A DNA stretch of 64,000 bases from Pogona vitticeps (Eukaryota; Chordata; Lepidosauria; Squamata; Agamidae): positions 309,828,322-309,892,321 of the forward strand of contig NC_135783.1 in NCBI RefSeq assembly GCF_051106095.1. The letters are read 5' to 3'. Position numbers and translations under genes: made by a program. The notes under the pieces were generated by a model. That model ran no database searches. It was given only the letters and a program-made list of their open reading frames with translations, and was not told the DNA's origin. This document shows positions 1 through 11,914 of this stretch, piece after piece; position 1 is the stretch's first letter; each line of letters starts with the position of its first letter.

Positions 1-2178
1 CAGTAATACAGTGGTTACTGTAGTGCGAATTTTCGCCTTACATCCCTCAAAAACTGCAGGGAAAACAAGCCAGGGAATTATGCTGGAAACGGATAAGACA
101 TTTGCAGTACAAAATGCAGAGTTAGCAGACAGCATCAAAAATCAGCACCTTCCGTTGTTACAAAACTGCAGTGTAATTATAAAGGAATTGACTTGATGTT
201 CAATGGTTACACATCAAGAACAGAGTAGCAAGAATCACTAACCTGGGGGTTGGGGGGGAGTGATATAATTATATGCCTCCATAAATAATCACAGGCGTCT
301 GGATGGTGTTGGGCTTCTTTCTTTACTCCTCTGCTTCTAACCTTGAGCAGAGATTTATAAATGTGAGGTTTAACAGCATCTCTCCAGCACTCTTTGGTAG
401 TAATTGTATTCACCATGGATGACAATATCTCTGCATCAGTGCAGAATATACGAGGCTGCAAGTTCTTTGTACCCTCTTCCCTTTGATCATTGCTTCCTTA
501 AATAATGTGGGAGATTGCCAAGGCTCTGCTTTAATGTCTATTTATCACGAAGAAAGCTCCACCGCCTGCTACAGACTTAAGTCGATGCATTCTGGTTGAG
601 ACCTATTTTTATACAAAAACTATAAAGGATGTTGCTGGGTTGCCATTCTAAAGACTGGATTTCTCATGGGATGACCTGATGCTCAAAGGAATCTGTGTTT
701 TCATAAAATCTTAATATTTGATTAAAATCCGCTTATACATTTTAAATAGTATGGTTTCTGATTTCCAGAAAAGTTTTACCTTTCAATTTTGTGTAGCTTT
801 TAGTCACCAAGGGTTAAAGAAAGAACCCCTCATTCTATATAGAGTGCTATCAGGAAGAAATTCTGCTTCATGATTATAGGCAGCCTCGAGATTGCAGGCT
901 GGCCTGTGTTACAGAAGATGGCCTTCAATTTGATGGGCTATCAGGGAATCGCTCTTTGTTTAAAGGCAACTTTAACTTGAAGGGATTCTGCTTGTTTTCA
1001 TGCTGGGATTCTGCTAGATGCAGTTAGAACTTCACTGAACTTGGCCTGTGGCAGCTGGATTCATTCCTGAGGAATGGAGATCTAACTTATGCCTTAGATC
1101 TGAATGAGTCCTCAGAAACCTGAATTTCCTCATTTGCAGCATCAACAGTAATAGCAGGTGCTTGTCTCTGGGTCCATATTAACACCTATTTGTGATGTCT
1201 GCCCAGGATGCAAATCTCCTGTAAGAACCAGAACGAGTGTAGGTGCCTAGACACCTGATGGGTGGGTCCTGGATACCTGATGGGCCTCTTTTTCCCATGC
1301 CAGCAGTCCTATTCATTAAGGATCAAGTGTTGACTTCCATTTATGTGTCTCATCTGTAGTCAACATAGTTTGTTTAAGAAGGGAAGCAGGGTCAATATTA
1401 TGGAAAACAAGCTTAGATGGCCTTTTTTTTAACTAGACATTTTCCCCCCAAACTTGGAAAAGGTTGGGTTTGCCACATAACTACAGAATTTATTTGCTGT
1501 GACTTCCTTTATTGTTTTGTATATTGTCATCATTTTGCTGTGATAGTGTGATTTTTGAGGAGGACGAAAAGAAGAAGAAGAAGAATCAGTTTCAAGAGAA
1601 GTATCTTCCAACCATTCCTTAAAGTATTTGGAGTAGAGACCGACTGCAACTCTGAGCAGACTTTATTTCAAAAATTTGGCAGAAAGCAGAAGAGAAAGCC
1701 TTCTTCTGCATCCCCTCAGGTGGTCTCCCAAGACAGAGTCCTATTAAGAGAGGTGGTCTCATACATATCTAGGCCCTAAGCCTGGAACTAAACCTATGGA
1801 ATGCAGACGTCCTGAAAAGATACAAAGGAGGTCACCAAAAAGAGGAGACTTGCATTGCCTTTCCAATGCTATATGTTCAGGACTTTAGTTTTTATACCAA
1901 TGTACTTGTTCAGTCACTCTTGACCACATCTTTGTCTCAGAAAGGCATATCTAGATATGTAGGAGATAATTCACACCGAGAGGGATATATGACATAACTA
2001 TGATACTCTCATTGTTAAATAAAGAGCATTGTTTTTACAGCTTTGAACTTTTCTCTTTCCACTACTCTACCAAATCATGGCAATGAATGTGGCTTATGAA
2101 TGATAGATGTATGGCAGGTCTTCTTAATTTCCATCATGTAGCACCACATTGTTCAGGTGGTGATTCGACTCACATGCT

Positions 2179-2179
<1 letters not shown>
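1..2179. other. Unannotated, apparently unique DNA
   Basis: No gene, RNA gene or recognisable transposon was found here. The short open frames show no domain, no splice context and no family motif. A small AAG-rich run lies near 1570-1585. An old, strongly diverged repeat could still be hidden here and would need a library search. Confidence 0.5.

Positions 2180-2254
<75 letters not shown>
2180..2254. repeat. (CA)n dinucleotide microsatellite
   Basis: About 37 uninterrupted CA units run between a GACTCACATGCTGA flank and a TGTGAGCATA flank. The open frames crossing it, poly-Thr/His on plus and poly-Cys/Val on minus, are products of the repeat and not genes. The lack of interruptions suggests a currently variable locus. 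Confidence 0.98.
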
Positions 2255-2257
<3 letters not shown>

Positions 2258-3748
2258 GAGCATACCCAAATATGAGTTTATAGTAGGGATGAGCAAAACT
2301 GTCAGTTTTGCTTTCTCTCATATTCAAGTTGAGAATATGAATTTCAATTACCTCTGATAAAAAATGAACAGAAACGGAAACAGCCATTCATTGTTTACAG
2401 TAGTGGAGAACATTGCATGGTTACATATATAGTTCATCACATATGCATCCCAAAATTCTTCCAAGAAATCCATCCTGTCACAAATGGAAGCATACTATTT
2501 GAGTGCATCCCCAGGGCCTCCATGAACAAGGGGAGGATAAAATGTTCTCTGGGGGTTGATATCACAACACAGGAGGGCAACTTATGTTGCAAGGAAGGGA
2601 ATACCTAGTCCAGGCAGGGTGGTTCAGTTTCACTCCCTGTCTCTGACCCTGCAAGTTTCCTTGGCCTTCATATAGGGATAGTATAGGCCAAGGTTAGATC
2701 AGTTCAATCCTGGACAGCATTCCAGTTCCTGGTGCTTGGCTTCTGCTCCTTTTCAGCCTGCAGGTCTGTCTTCAATTCTTGAAGTCTCTTGAACTGGTGC
2801 CACCACCACCATCATCAGAGTTGTGGTGTTGTTGAGACTTGGGCTTGCTTTGGCATGGGTCCCAGTTTGGTCCAACTTCTCTAATATGGGCAGGTTGAGG
2901 AGTCTGCATTGCCAGCTTAGGCAATACTTCCACGATCTGGCCTCCAGGGCAGGTGCCAAGTGATTGAGGATATAACAGAAATAGGAGGGTACAAGCAGTG
3001 AGTAATGGCCCTCTGCTGATTCAGGAATATCCAGCCACTCTTTGCCATTACATTCCTCAGCTCCATTCTCCTCTCCTCAGACCTCCAGCTCTCTCTTCTT
3101 TGTACACCTGGCAACAGCAGATACAACTGCCTCTGACTAGATGCAGCCCTTACACCTGGATCAATTCTCTGGGTTTCTGCCTGCCAGGTGTCCACCCTGC
3201 TGAGGTCCACCAATGGCAGATGTGTTGGTTGGCACTGGTGACTTCCCTTATCCATCTGAGCCCTGCGCAGGCCATGGATGAAGCCATGGTCAACCTTCAC
3301 TCCAGGCCACCAAACACCTTCTCACACTGTTCCAGTCACTAATCTTTAGGTCAAACTACAAAATATAGTTAGCATGTCATGACAAGTGAAGCCCCCCTCA
3401 GGAGATGAAATATGTCTATTTCTCCTATACAAAATTTTATTTACCTCTGTATGATGCTAAATTCCTTTCATTTGTTTCTTTGCAGAACACCTCTGCAGAG
3501 TCTCATTTTACCTAGACATGTATGTAAAGGCTACAAACTGTTTTAACTGGAAAACTTATAAGGTTGAAGATAAGTGTAGGTTAAAAATCAAGGCGAAGAA
3601 GAAATAGCCTTGAAGGTCTAAAGGTGATCCAAGCCCAAGAGGAAATGACAGCTATATAGCTCTGAACAATTCCCATCAACATGACATAGGAGTCATGAAT
3701 ACCTTAACTGAAAAGTCATCTCGCAGGATAGCCTTACTTTATAGAGGG
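2255..3748. other. Unannotated DNA, moderately GC-rich between 2.6 and 3.3 kb
   Basis: Opposed open frames of 127 codons (minus, 2917-3300) and 114 codons (plus, 2998-3342) overlap in the GC-richer part. Neither shows a family motif, and both are the kind of length that chance gives in such DNA. I see no supported feature here. Confidence 0.4.
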
Positions 3749-4544
3749 CTCACTGGAAGGACAGATCTTGAAGCTGAGGCTCCAATACAGTGGGGTCTTG
3801 ACTTGAGAACTTAATCCGTATTGGAAGGTGGTTCTCAAGTCAAAAAGTTCTCAGGTCAAATCTGCATTTCCCATAGGAATGCATTGAAAACCATTTGATC
3901 CGTATCTGCTCTTTTCCGTCCATAGAAACTAATGGGAAGCTGCTATTCTGCCTTCGACCACTAGAGGGGGATATTTTGTTTCTTTTTTTTTTTCCTTAGG
4001 TCAAGAAAGGTTCAGGGAAGGCAGGGAAAATACAATCCAGGCAGTACAGTACCAGGCAGTCCGAAGACTGTCTCCCAATCCACTCTCTAAATGCTGGGAG
4101 GAGTGAGGAAGCAGACAGGCACCCTTTTCACTGGCCAACAGTTAACTGAAAGTTCAAATTTTGCACTTTCCCTGCCTCCCACGTGTTTTTTTTTCCAGTT
4201 CTTAACTCAAATCTAAGTATGTAAGTCAAGTCAATATTTTCCTAGGAGAGTGGTTCTTAAGTCAAAATGTTCTTAACTCAAGCCGTTCTTAAGTCAAGAC
4301 CCCACTGTACTTTGGCCATCTCATGAGAACAAAAGACTCCCTGGAAAAGACTCTGATGTTGGGAAAGTGTGAAGGCAAGAGGAGAAGGGGACGACAGAGG
4401 ATGAGATGGTTGGACAGTGTCATTGAAGCTACCAACATGAATTTGACCCAACTCCGGGAGGCAGTGGAAGACAGGAGGGCCTGGAGTGCTCTGGTCCATG
4501 GGGTCATGAAGAGTCAGACACAACTTAATGACTAAACAACAACA
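3749..4544 (+). mobile_element. RTE-BovB LINE, 3' end, split by a MITE
   Basis: This is the C-terminal end of the BovB polyprotein plus the short 3' tail. It codes for the typical block KDSLEKTLMLGKCEG-KRRRGRQRMRWLDSVIEATNM and ends in CTTAATGACTAAACAACAACA. A short upstream piece (3749-3787, GGAAGGACAGATC...GCTCCAATA) and the downstream piece (from 4308, TACTTTGGCCATCTC) are one continuous BovB sequence separated by a 520-bp MITE. The 5' truncation is usual for LINE insertions. The coding part is close to the other BovB copies in the window, so the insertion is not very old. Confidence 0.93.
3788..4307. mobile_element. TcMar-Tigger-like MITE inserted in BovB
   Basis: This is a non-autonomous DNA transposon of 520 bp. 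The ends are inverted repeats: CAGTGGGGTCTTGACTT at the left and AAGTCAAGACCCCACTG at the right. It is flanked on both sides by TA (3786-3787 and 4308-4309), the duplicated target dinucleotide of Tc1/mariner transposases. Subterminal motifs of the type TTCTCAAGTCAA/TTCTTAAGTCAA recur near both ends. No transposase frame is present, so it must have been moved in trans. The Tigger-like label rests on the CAGT terminus and the TA target and is an inference. The surrounding BovB is intact across the site. Confidence 0.88.
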
Positions 4545-4569
4545 TAGACGGAAGGGTACATTTAATCAG

Positions 4570-4571
4570 CT

Positions 4572-4659
<88 letters not shown>

Positions 4660-4663
4660 TTTT
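4570..4663. repeat. (CTTT)n tetranucleotide microsatellite
   Basis: About 23 perfect CTTT units lie 26 bp downstream of the BovB 3' tail. The minus-strand open frame full of KERK repeats is a product of this array. Its closeness to the LINE end may be chance, because BovB tails normally carry ACA-type repeats rather than CTTT. Confidence 0.98.
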
Positions 4664-6610
4664 AAAGGATTATCTGGAGGTCTGAGAAAGCAACTGTTCT
4701 TGAATAGTCTTTCCATCATCTTCTTCTTTAGTAAATGGTCCGTTCTAGGTCCATTGTTTCTGGATTAGCCAGGTGAGATAATGATCAAGGCAGAACAAGA
4801 TACATGATGGTTAACAAAGGGCTGGATCATGAGTCTGCCTCATCAAAACACCCAGCAGCCATGTTAGTTGTTTAGGTCCAGGTCCAATGAAGTCCCAGTT
4901 CAGGCTTGAATCCTCTTTCCGTATCTATTCCCACCTGAACTGATCCTTCCAGCTGGAGTCCCAGTGCTCTAAGATAGTCTAACAATACTAAGGTGATCTT
5001 TGTTTATCTATCATCTGAGAAGATTTTCCCCACACATTGGTGGCTTCCCAGTTTATCCCCACCTTCCTGTGTTTATGTGTGTGTGATTTAGGAAAAGGTC
5101 TTTGCCATGCAAGTTTGCTTCTTTTGAGCTTATATTTCCTCATATTAGTTATATACTTCCTTAGGAATCTGTGCTATTTTTAAAATCTTTTGTGTTCACT
5201 AACATTCCACTTCTGAATAGCTCTGTGAGTGTGATATACTCAGCCCAATCTTTGTCAAGACATATGTCTGCCATAGTTCAAAGATCCCATATGGATGTGT
5301 CTCTGAACATGTGTGAGTACACACATATGCTCTGAGGGCATATCTGGAAATACTAAGTAGCCATCAGGATGTAAACATGGGCCTTATTTGCTAGTCTAAT
5401 TGCTAAGGCATGCCTTTCTGGACAGAAAATGGTCAGCGTCTAATTGTGACACTGATGTCTAAGTTGACTCATGGGCAGGTCACTCTCTTTTCACATAAGG
5501 TCACCTTGTCTATTACTTCACATAAAAAGTGGCTGAAAGAACCTTTCTCTCTATATATATTTTAAAAATCATCAGCACAATTTACCAAAAATAAAATAAA
5601 ATAAGAGGCTAAGGTTAACTGTGTTTGCCCCAGCAGTCTCTAAACAGTCCTGAAACCTGGCAGTTTAGCTGAAGAATCTTTGTGAAGCTGCCATCTGGTT
5701 TTCTACTTTTGTTACCATTATTGCTCACATGATGACATTTTTAGAGGTGTCCCGATGACATTTAATTTGTATAAAACAGTAGGACATTATCTTTTTTAAA
5801 AGCCAAACAGAAGTCAAAAGGAGATCTGATTAATTTCAGACCCTTTATTTGCCCAAACAAAGAATGAAGGTTTTGATAGATGAGAAAACAAAAATGAGAA
5901 ATGGTGACACTATCATGGCTCATTAACTTTTAAGACATTCTTCTTTCAGAAAACTGGATTTTTTTAAAAAGACGATAAAGAAGAAAAATGTGAATGTTAT
6001 TTCTTAATTTCCCCCCCACTTTTCATGTTTATTTAAATATAGGCCCTAACATGGTAAGATCTGTAGGGATTTCAACATTTGTTGAGGCTGAATTTTGGTC
6101 AGAGTGAGCCAACTGGGCACCAAAATTTAGAGGGCAACAAAATCTAGAATTGAATCTACCAATGAATGTTAGGAAGATAATTTTATAGGCCTCCCTGCTC
6201 AATTCACCTTCTTCTTCTGAAAGCACCATCCTTTTCTTTTTAGAGAGGACAACATTCCTTCCTTCCTTGTTCTTGAGAACTGCAACCATGTTTACTGCTT
6301 ATGGCTCTGGCTTTGGTTACAGCATTATGTTTCATGGGTTGACAAACTAGATACTAAATTGCTTGTACACTTCAGAGGAATGTGGTGGCATTGTCTTTGC
6401 TTAGCTGGAAGGACCTAGAAAAGCATTTTTATATGGCATGCATGCAAAGTATATGTACATAATAAGATAAAATTACAAGATAATTTTACAGGATTTTAAA
6501 AGTTTTATGCCCATTCACTTATCAATACTTTGTTCTCAGCAAAAAGTTTAAAAAAGCAAGTCCATAAAAAATGTAACAAGCTATTTAAAACAACAACACC
6601 ATAATGCATA
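4664..6610. other. Unannotated AT-rich DNA
   Basis: No gene, RNA or recognisable repeat was found. A minus-strand frame at 6029-6289 has no family motif. A small AAATA-rich run lies at about 5588-5605. Confidence 0.5.
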
Positions 6611-6845
6611 GGTAAGGTAAAGTTTCCCCTTGACATTTAGTCTGGTCATGTCCAATTCTAGGGAGCGGTGCTCATCCCTGTTTCCAAGCCACAGAGCCAG
6701 CGTTTGTCCGAAGACAGTTCCTGTGGTCACATGGCCAGCAGAACTAGACACAGAATGCCATTACCTTCCCACCATAGTGGTACCTAATTATCTACTCGCA
6801 TTTGCATGCTTTCAAACTGGGAGGTTGCTGGGAGTTGGGATACTA
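6611..6845 (-). mobile_element. Sauria-type SINE, 5'-truncated, antisense
   Basis: On the plus strand this begins GGTAAGGTAAAGTTTCCCCT and runs through CATGTCCAATTCTAGGGAGC, GTGGTCACATGGCCAGC and GCATTTGCATGCTTTC. The same ordered blocks appear in reverse complement in the complete copy at 27936-28284. The 3' ACCTTT-type tail is at the left. The tRNA-like head is missing, and similarity stops near 6845. Sauria SINEs are squamate tRNA-derived elements moved by BovB, which is well represented in this window. Confidence 0.87.
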
Positions 6846-6869
6846 GAGAATCTGGAAGTAAGTGCTGTA

Positions 6870-6983
6870 AGATGCTTTGGGTGAGGGGGGAGGAAGGACA
6901 AGAGGATTCTGTGGCACCCCTAGGTGAGTTTCCCAGTGCCCCATGGTATCACACCACACAGTTTGGGAAACACTGCACTAGAA
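6870..6983 (-). mobile_element. hAT-type MITE end, fragment
   Basis: Read on the minus strand, the right part gives TCTAGTGCAGTGTTTCCC followed by AAACTGTGTGG, the CAGTGTTTCCCAAAC terminus of many vertebrate hAT-type non-autonomous elements. The other end was not found. The fragment sits directly against the truncated SINE, so one insertion or deletion may have cut both. The assignment is tentative. Confidence 0.45.
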
Positions 6984-7808
6984 TAATAAATAGGAAGGTA
7001 TTAATTTTTTTTAATTACCTGTAACTCCAAGTTCTGATCTTGGATATATTTGTTCCATCAGTATTTCTGTAGAACTGCAATCTCTCTCTTTCTTTTTTTC
7101 AAAGTAAAGTTTTTTTTTGAGGGGGGGACTTCTGAGCAATGTCCAAGTAATACGGCAATACTTCGAAGAAAGTGCACCTGTGGACTCCTCTTGGGTTTAT
7201 TTATATACTGTATCATAGGTCATTAACAGAAAATAACCTACTGAGATACAGCATTCTTGTTTACAGTGAGATGCTGGTGGTGACAGCAGGTATATAAACC
7301 ATAAAATCAACAGGGAACACTGAACTAATAAAAAGACAAAGGTCTATAAAGCATTGAAAACCCCAAAGCCAACTGTGCAGGCAAAAATAAAATAAAATTC
7401 CATCATAAAACAATCAAAACCCACAGAGTTTGTGCAGAGAAAAAGGAGTCCAGTTCCCTACTGGGTGTGAATATTTATGGGTGTTATTCTTTTTTGATAG
7501 GAAAACTGGGCCAGTCCTCCAGGAATTCACATTTGAGCAGTAGTATATATCCCAAATAGGCCTATGATAGACAGATTGGCTGACAGACAGGCAGGAATAG
7601 ACTACCACACATGGAAAATGTTTCCAAAAGCAACTAATTTTTGTCGGTTTTACAGAGTTATTTGGTCTGCAGAAGAAGTAATCTAACACCATAGACCAGG
7701 GTTAAAGCACTTAGAAAATTTCAAAGGGAACAGAATGTTTTGAGGTAATTTGGAGTTTGAGACATTGTTTCCTTCAGTTTTCCAAAATATTACCTCTAGA
7801 CACATATG

Positions 7809-8157
7809 TGTGAAGATTATTGGTCATCCAGGTAAGGTTGAGTCATGGCAATTGGTCTTCTTTCTTGTGTTTTTTGTGGGCTTTTCAGGCTCTTTGGCTG
7901 TGTCTGAAGGTTGTTCTTCCTGATGTTTCGCCAGTCTCTGTGGCCGGCATCTTCAGAGGACAGCACTCTCTGAAGATGCCGGCCACAGAGACTGGCAAAA
8001 CTTTAGGAAGAACAACCCTCAGAACACGGCCAAAGAGCCCGAAAAACCCACAACAACCATTAGATCCCGGCTGTGAAAGCCTTCGCGAATACATTGGTCT
8101 TCTTTCTTATTAGGTTAAAATGTTTCACTACTCATCTAAGTAGCTTCTTCAGTCTCT
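7809..8157 (-). mobile_element. Older Penelope-like element terminus, interrupted
   Basis: The two outer parts (7809-7866 and 8109-8157), read on the minus strand, give CTGAAGAAGCTACTTAGATG, AGTAGTGAAACATTTTAACC, then AAGAAAGAAGACCAATTGCC and CTGGATGACC. This resembles the 3' terminal region of vertebrate Penelope-like retroelements. It carries a hammerhead-like core: CTGAAGA, a stem CTACT/AGTAG, then GAAAC. A second Penelope-like terminus sits inside it with a 16-bp duplication of the host sequence. No reverse transcriptase or GIY-YIG region is present here. Confidence 0.6.
7867..8092 (-). mobile_element. Penelope-like terminal element with inverted arms
   Basis: This 226-bp insertion is flanked by a perfect 16-bp TSD, ATTGGTCTTCTTTCTT, at 7851-7866 and 8093-8108. 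Its centre is a long inverted repeat: GCCAGTCTCTGTGGCCGGCA on the left is answered by TGCCGGCCACAGAGACTGGC on the right, with a spacer of roughly 15 bp. The arms extend outwards through GGTTGTTCTTCC/GGAAGAACAACC and the GGGCTCTTTGGC block. On the minus strand it starts TATTCGCGAAGGCTTTCAC. Each arm carries CTGAAGA...GGCGAAA or GGCAAAA, the core spacing of a hammerhead ribozyme. The same family occurs at 32305-32457. Confidence 0.75.
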
Positions 8158-9930
8158 AGACCCCTTTCTTTTCAATCAGAAGAACAATCCTCTACTGTGG
8201 CAGTGAGCATTTGTTACTATCTTCTCTCTTGTTCCAGTATTGGATAGGTTCTGGACAAGCTTGTCCTCCTCTGAAGAACTTGCTTCTGCAGGCTAGTCTG
8301 TGATGATCATGGCTTAGGGTCTACTAGTTCCCACTTAGAAATCTTGCCAAGAAATCTTGCCAATATCTTATTTATGGTTGAGATAGGCTGTCTCAACAGA
8401 GAGTGACAGGCTACTGAGAATTTTCATGAGCTCCAGCAATCTCCCATTCAGGACAGGAGCCCAATTCTGATCTATTTATTTCCTACAGACTAACATACAG
8501 TATCTAGTTTACATTTTATTAAAAAAGTGAGAGAAAAACATTGGATATTAACTATTATATTACCTCTGTTTGAAGCCATGGAATTTTCCTAGGTTCTGAT
8601 TTAACAAATCCCAGTAATTCGGTGAGCTTACTTAACTGGAGACTAACAATTGGATTTCCTCCTCCTCCTCCTCCTTTGAAGAGATTTTTTTTATATTTCC
8701 TTTCTCAAGATATGAATGTCCTTATTCAATTGACATAAACCCAAGAGTCAAGGAAAGAGGTATACAAAATATACTTGGCTTAAGGGCACAAAGGTCAAAC
8801 ATTATGTTAAAGACCACATGTAAGTTGTAAATTTGCAATAACCTGACCATCAGCATGTAATATAATTGTTGCTTGGATCTGCATACTAATTTATCCAAAG
8901 TTCACATATAAATTGTTTATCATGTCTGTGATTATTCATATGCTATTGTTGTATGTATAAATATTTTAAGATTTATACCCCTCATTATGTTAACAGTGTT
9001 TCTGAGACTCAGGAATTATCTTCCATTTGTTTGTGTCCTATTCAAAGATAGAACCAGGGACCAAGGCTTTTATGCCATGCAGCGAGTTATCAGAATGGCT
9101 CCATAATAGCCACAACCATGGGAATCAGCATCCTTCTTAGCCATTTGATTTGCAGTAGTGGGAAGAGTGATATGAATGGGCCGAGTTGCCTTCCTTAACA
9201 CACCCTTGGAACTTCAAGGGGAGCATCACCTGCATTTGGGCTTGTCCCTTTAAGCAAGTAGTAAGTCTCCAGATACTTTTGTTGTTTTATTTTGCCTCTG
9301 CTATTAGCTGTGATTATTGTTCTCTTATGCTGGCTAAAACTTATGGGAATTGCCATTCAATCACATTTAAAGAGCCATCTCTTTCCCACATTTCTGTTAA
9401 AGTGTCAACTGTTTGATGCTGTTAAATTCCTATTTTCTGTTGGTAAGCACCACCCCTGTGCCTATCACAGATACAGGATAACTATAACCTAAACCAATGT
9501 TAACAGTCTCTGTGACAGTCAAGCATAGTCTGGGGCTGTTTGTCTAAGTAGACATTTTCCTTTGTACTTCAGTATGGGAGCATGCTGTGTCATTGCTGTT
9601 TATTTTGTCTCTTCATTCTGAACAGCAACTTATCGGGTGAGGCTGCCAACAAAGCTATGGTAAAGAATCATTTGCTTGATATGCAGATAATGGTAAACAT
9701 CTTAGTTACTTCTATTTCTTCATCTCCCCTGTTCACTAGGATCTCGGATTCACGCATTGTTTCGAAGTTCATAGCGTAATCCTACGGCTTTCTGCTGCCC
9801 CACTGAGTACAGTATGACTTATTCCCAAGAAGTATGCATAGTAAAGTCATTTTGCTTCCTATTAGTTATAGTAGTAGAACATATAGCACACGATGGAATG
9901 TCATGTTTTATTTTTTAATAACTGTATTGT
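8158..9930. other. Unannotated DNA
   Basis: No supported feature. A CTC run of six units lies at about 8657-8675, and GAAATCTTGCCA is duplicated in tandem near 8338-8361. Short frames at 9186-9492 and 9582-9779 have no motif or splice context. Confidence 0.5.
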
Positions 9931-10098
9931 TGATATGTGCCATCAAATTGGAATTCTAACAGAGCCTTCAACTTAAGTGAGATATATTTAATGAGTGGTT
10001 TTATCCGTTCCACACCTCCAATGAGTTTCCATGGCTGAGTGGGGATTCGAACCCAGGCCTCCCGAGTCCATCACTCTATTCCCAACACCATCATGGGT
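9931..10098 (-). mobile_element. tRNA-type SINE, antisense, diverged
   Basis: The plus strand shows the reverse complement of a tRNA-like head: GGGGATTCGAACCCAGGCCT contains a B box on the minus strand (GGTTCGAATCC). This is followed by TCCCGAGTCCATCACTCTAT. The far end has GTGCCATCAAATTGGAATTC, the same tail type seen in the SINEs at 48544 and 61522. Many substitutions make it an old copy. Confidence 0.65.
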
Positions 10099-10806
10099 AT
10101 GTTCCTTAATAACTACAGTTTATTTATTATTTTATTTAAGATACTTCAGAAAACAAACATTGGAATCCTTCTTTACCCCATCATCTTTCTCAACAATTTT
10201 TTTTAAAAAAATTCAGACATGGTTCATGTAGCACATTCTGAACAAATTATATAAGAATTGTATGCAGTTGTAAATGAATTATACATCAATACGTACACTC
10301 AATTATCATATTGTCTTTGAAAGTGTTAGGAGAGGTTCACGGATATTTTCAAATCTACTTATCTCTAACATGAATTAAAACTCTGCTTTTCCTACCCAAA
10401 TCAAATGTAGACACTAATTGACACTGTACTGGCATATTAATTTAAATTGACCTTTATGCCAAGCTTAGAGGTATCCTATGAATTTAAAAGAATTTTAAAA
10501 AAGAGGAGTATGATTATCCCTGGAGGAACAACACTGCATTTTCAGTTCAGTTGGCAAGAATACTAATTACATTATCACATATTCAGCAGCATTCAGCAAA
10601 GTTATTTATTCATTTCTGCTTAAGGCTTGGGATGCCTGGCAGGTCAGTTCCAATAAGCAATACCTTGAGAATCTCTGCCGATGGTATACACAGATAATTA
10701 GATGTAGAGCTGTGTGAAAAATCTCACACACAAAAGCTAAACCTTGGAGATTTGCCTCTTTGACGGCTTCGTGACTGAGTGGAGAAATTTACTTGTCGCT
10801 AACAGC
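10099..10806. other. Unannotated AT-rich DNA
   Basis: No supported gene or repeat. The sequence is AT-rich with short A and T runs. Confidence 0.5.
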
Positions 10807-10808
10807 GA

Positions 10809-10884
<76 letters not shown>
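10807..10884. repeat. (GAAA)n tetranucleotide microsatellite
   Basis: About 19 perfect GAAA units. I cannot place any LINE or SINE tail next to it, unlike several other arrays in this window. Confidence 0.97.
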
Positions 10885-11544
10885 CTATTCTTATGTTTTT
10901 AGACATGATTTTTTTAAGTATATCTTCTCAGGGAAACAGAAGGATTTGTAAATCAATATTTAACATTTCAAAGCTGCATTTCAGTCAAAAGTTATAAGTG
11001 ATGCTCAGCATAGCTAACCTTTTGCAAGTGATCAGAAGCAGATCAAAACAGCATTAGAATTATGTAGTGCTGAGATGAAAAGATTCGTCGTTCCCTTCCC
11101 ATTTGTGTCTATATTCACCAAGACTGACAAGACTTCATATTTCAGGTGTCATATTTCCAGCCTCCTGCCAAAAGCTCTTCCTCTTGGTTTATTTGGGTTT
11201 TTTTTTGTTTGTTTTTTGTCTCCAGCACCTTAATTTGTTTCTTCCTCATCTGTGAAGCGGCATCACTATCAATGATCTACTCTGACCTTTCTCAGGCTCT
11301 ACTCTGGATCATGTAAATGAGACATAAAATGAGACATACACATCACAATCTTTTGCTAACAAAAAACAGTGCTTTGTTTCCTTTTATCGTATCTTCTCAT
11401 CCTGCCTAGCATGTAAAAAAAATGTCTAGCATTTTGAAATAGAAAAGAAAACCTACTTGCACTAAAATTTATATCTTCCTAATCCTAGGATGTAGGAAGA
11501 AAACTTCAGGAAGACAAATATGTGGGTTTTGTGCACATCTTGTA
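10885..11544. other. Unannotated AT-rich DNA
   Basis: No supported gene or repeat. It contains a T-rich run near 11190-11215. Confidence 0.5.
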
Positions 11545-11682
11545 TAAGGATAGGCAACTTGTGGCTCTCCAGATGTTCCTGAGCTATAGTTCTCATCAGG
11601 TTTAGACAGCATAGCCAATGATGAGGGACAATACAAGTGGCAGTCCAGCACCATCTGGAGAACCACCTGTTACCCACCCTAG
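11545..11682. mobile_element. Short foldback MITE, hAT-like
   Basis: The ends are inverted: AGGATAGGCAACTTGTGGCT with CTCCAGATG on the left is matched by CATCTGGAG with AACCACCTGTTACCCACCCT on the right. The middle has CTCATCAGG and GCATAGCCAATGATGAGGGA. This 'lead in with GGCAACTTGTGGC, turn around, come back' structure is common in reptile genomes and carries no gene. No convincing 8-bp TSD remains. Confidence 0.7.
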
Positions 11683-11914
11683 TGACCTGAGGATATGCAG
11701 CAAGGATCCTCACTCATTCTTCCCTTTTTTACACTTGTGTCCTTCAAATCATCATTCAAAAAAGCTCAGGAACCTCTGGAAGAGCTGCCAGTGGTACATA
11801 AAAATATGACATTAGCAATAGAATTCTGGACAGAAAAGATACAAAGCAAAGGAAGCTTCTTATATACCTCACCTCTGAGCTTAAAACACTCTTGGAAGGT
11901 TTGCAGTTTAGTTA

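Noticed and set aside
2917-3342. Opposed frames of 127 and 114 codons as a gene candidate
   Set aside because: There is no domain, no splice context, and both strands are equally open. Composition explains it.
4570-10884. Repeats with regular spacing as a CRISPR array
   Set aside because: They are simple tetranucleotide microsatellites without spacers, in a vertebrate-type genome.
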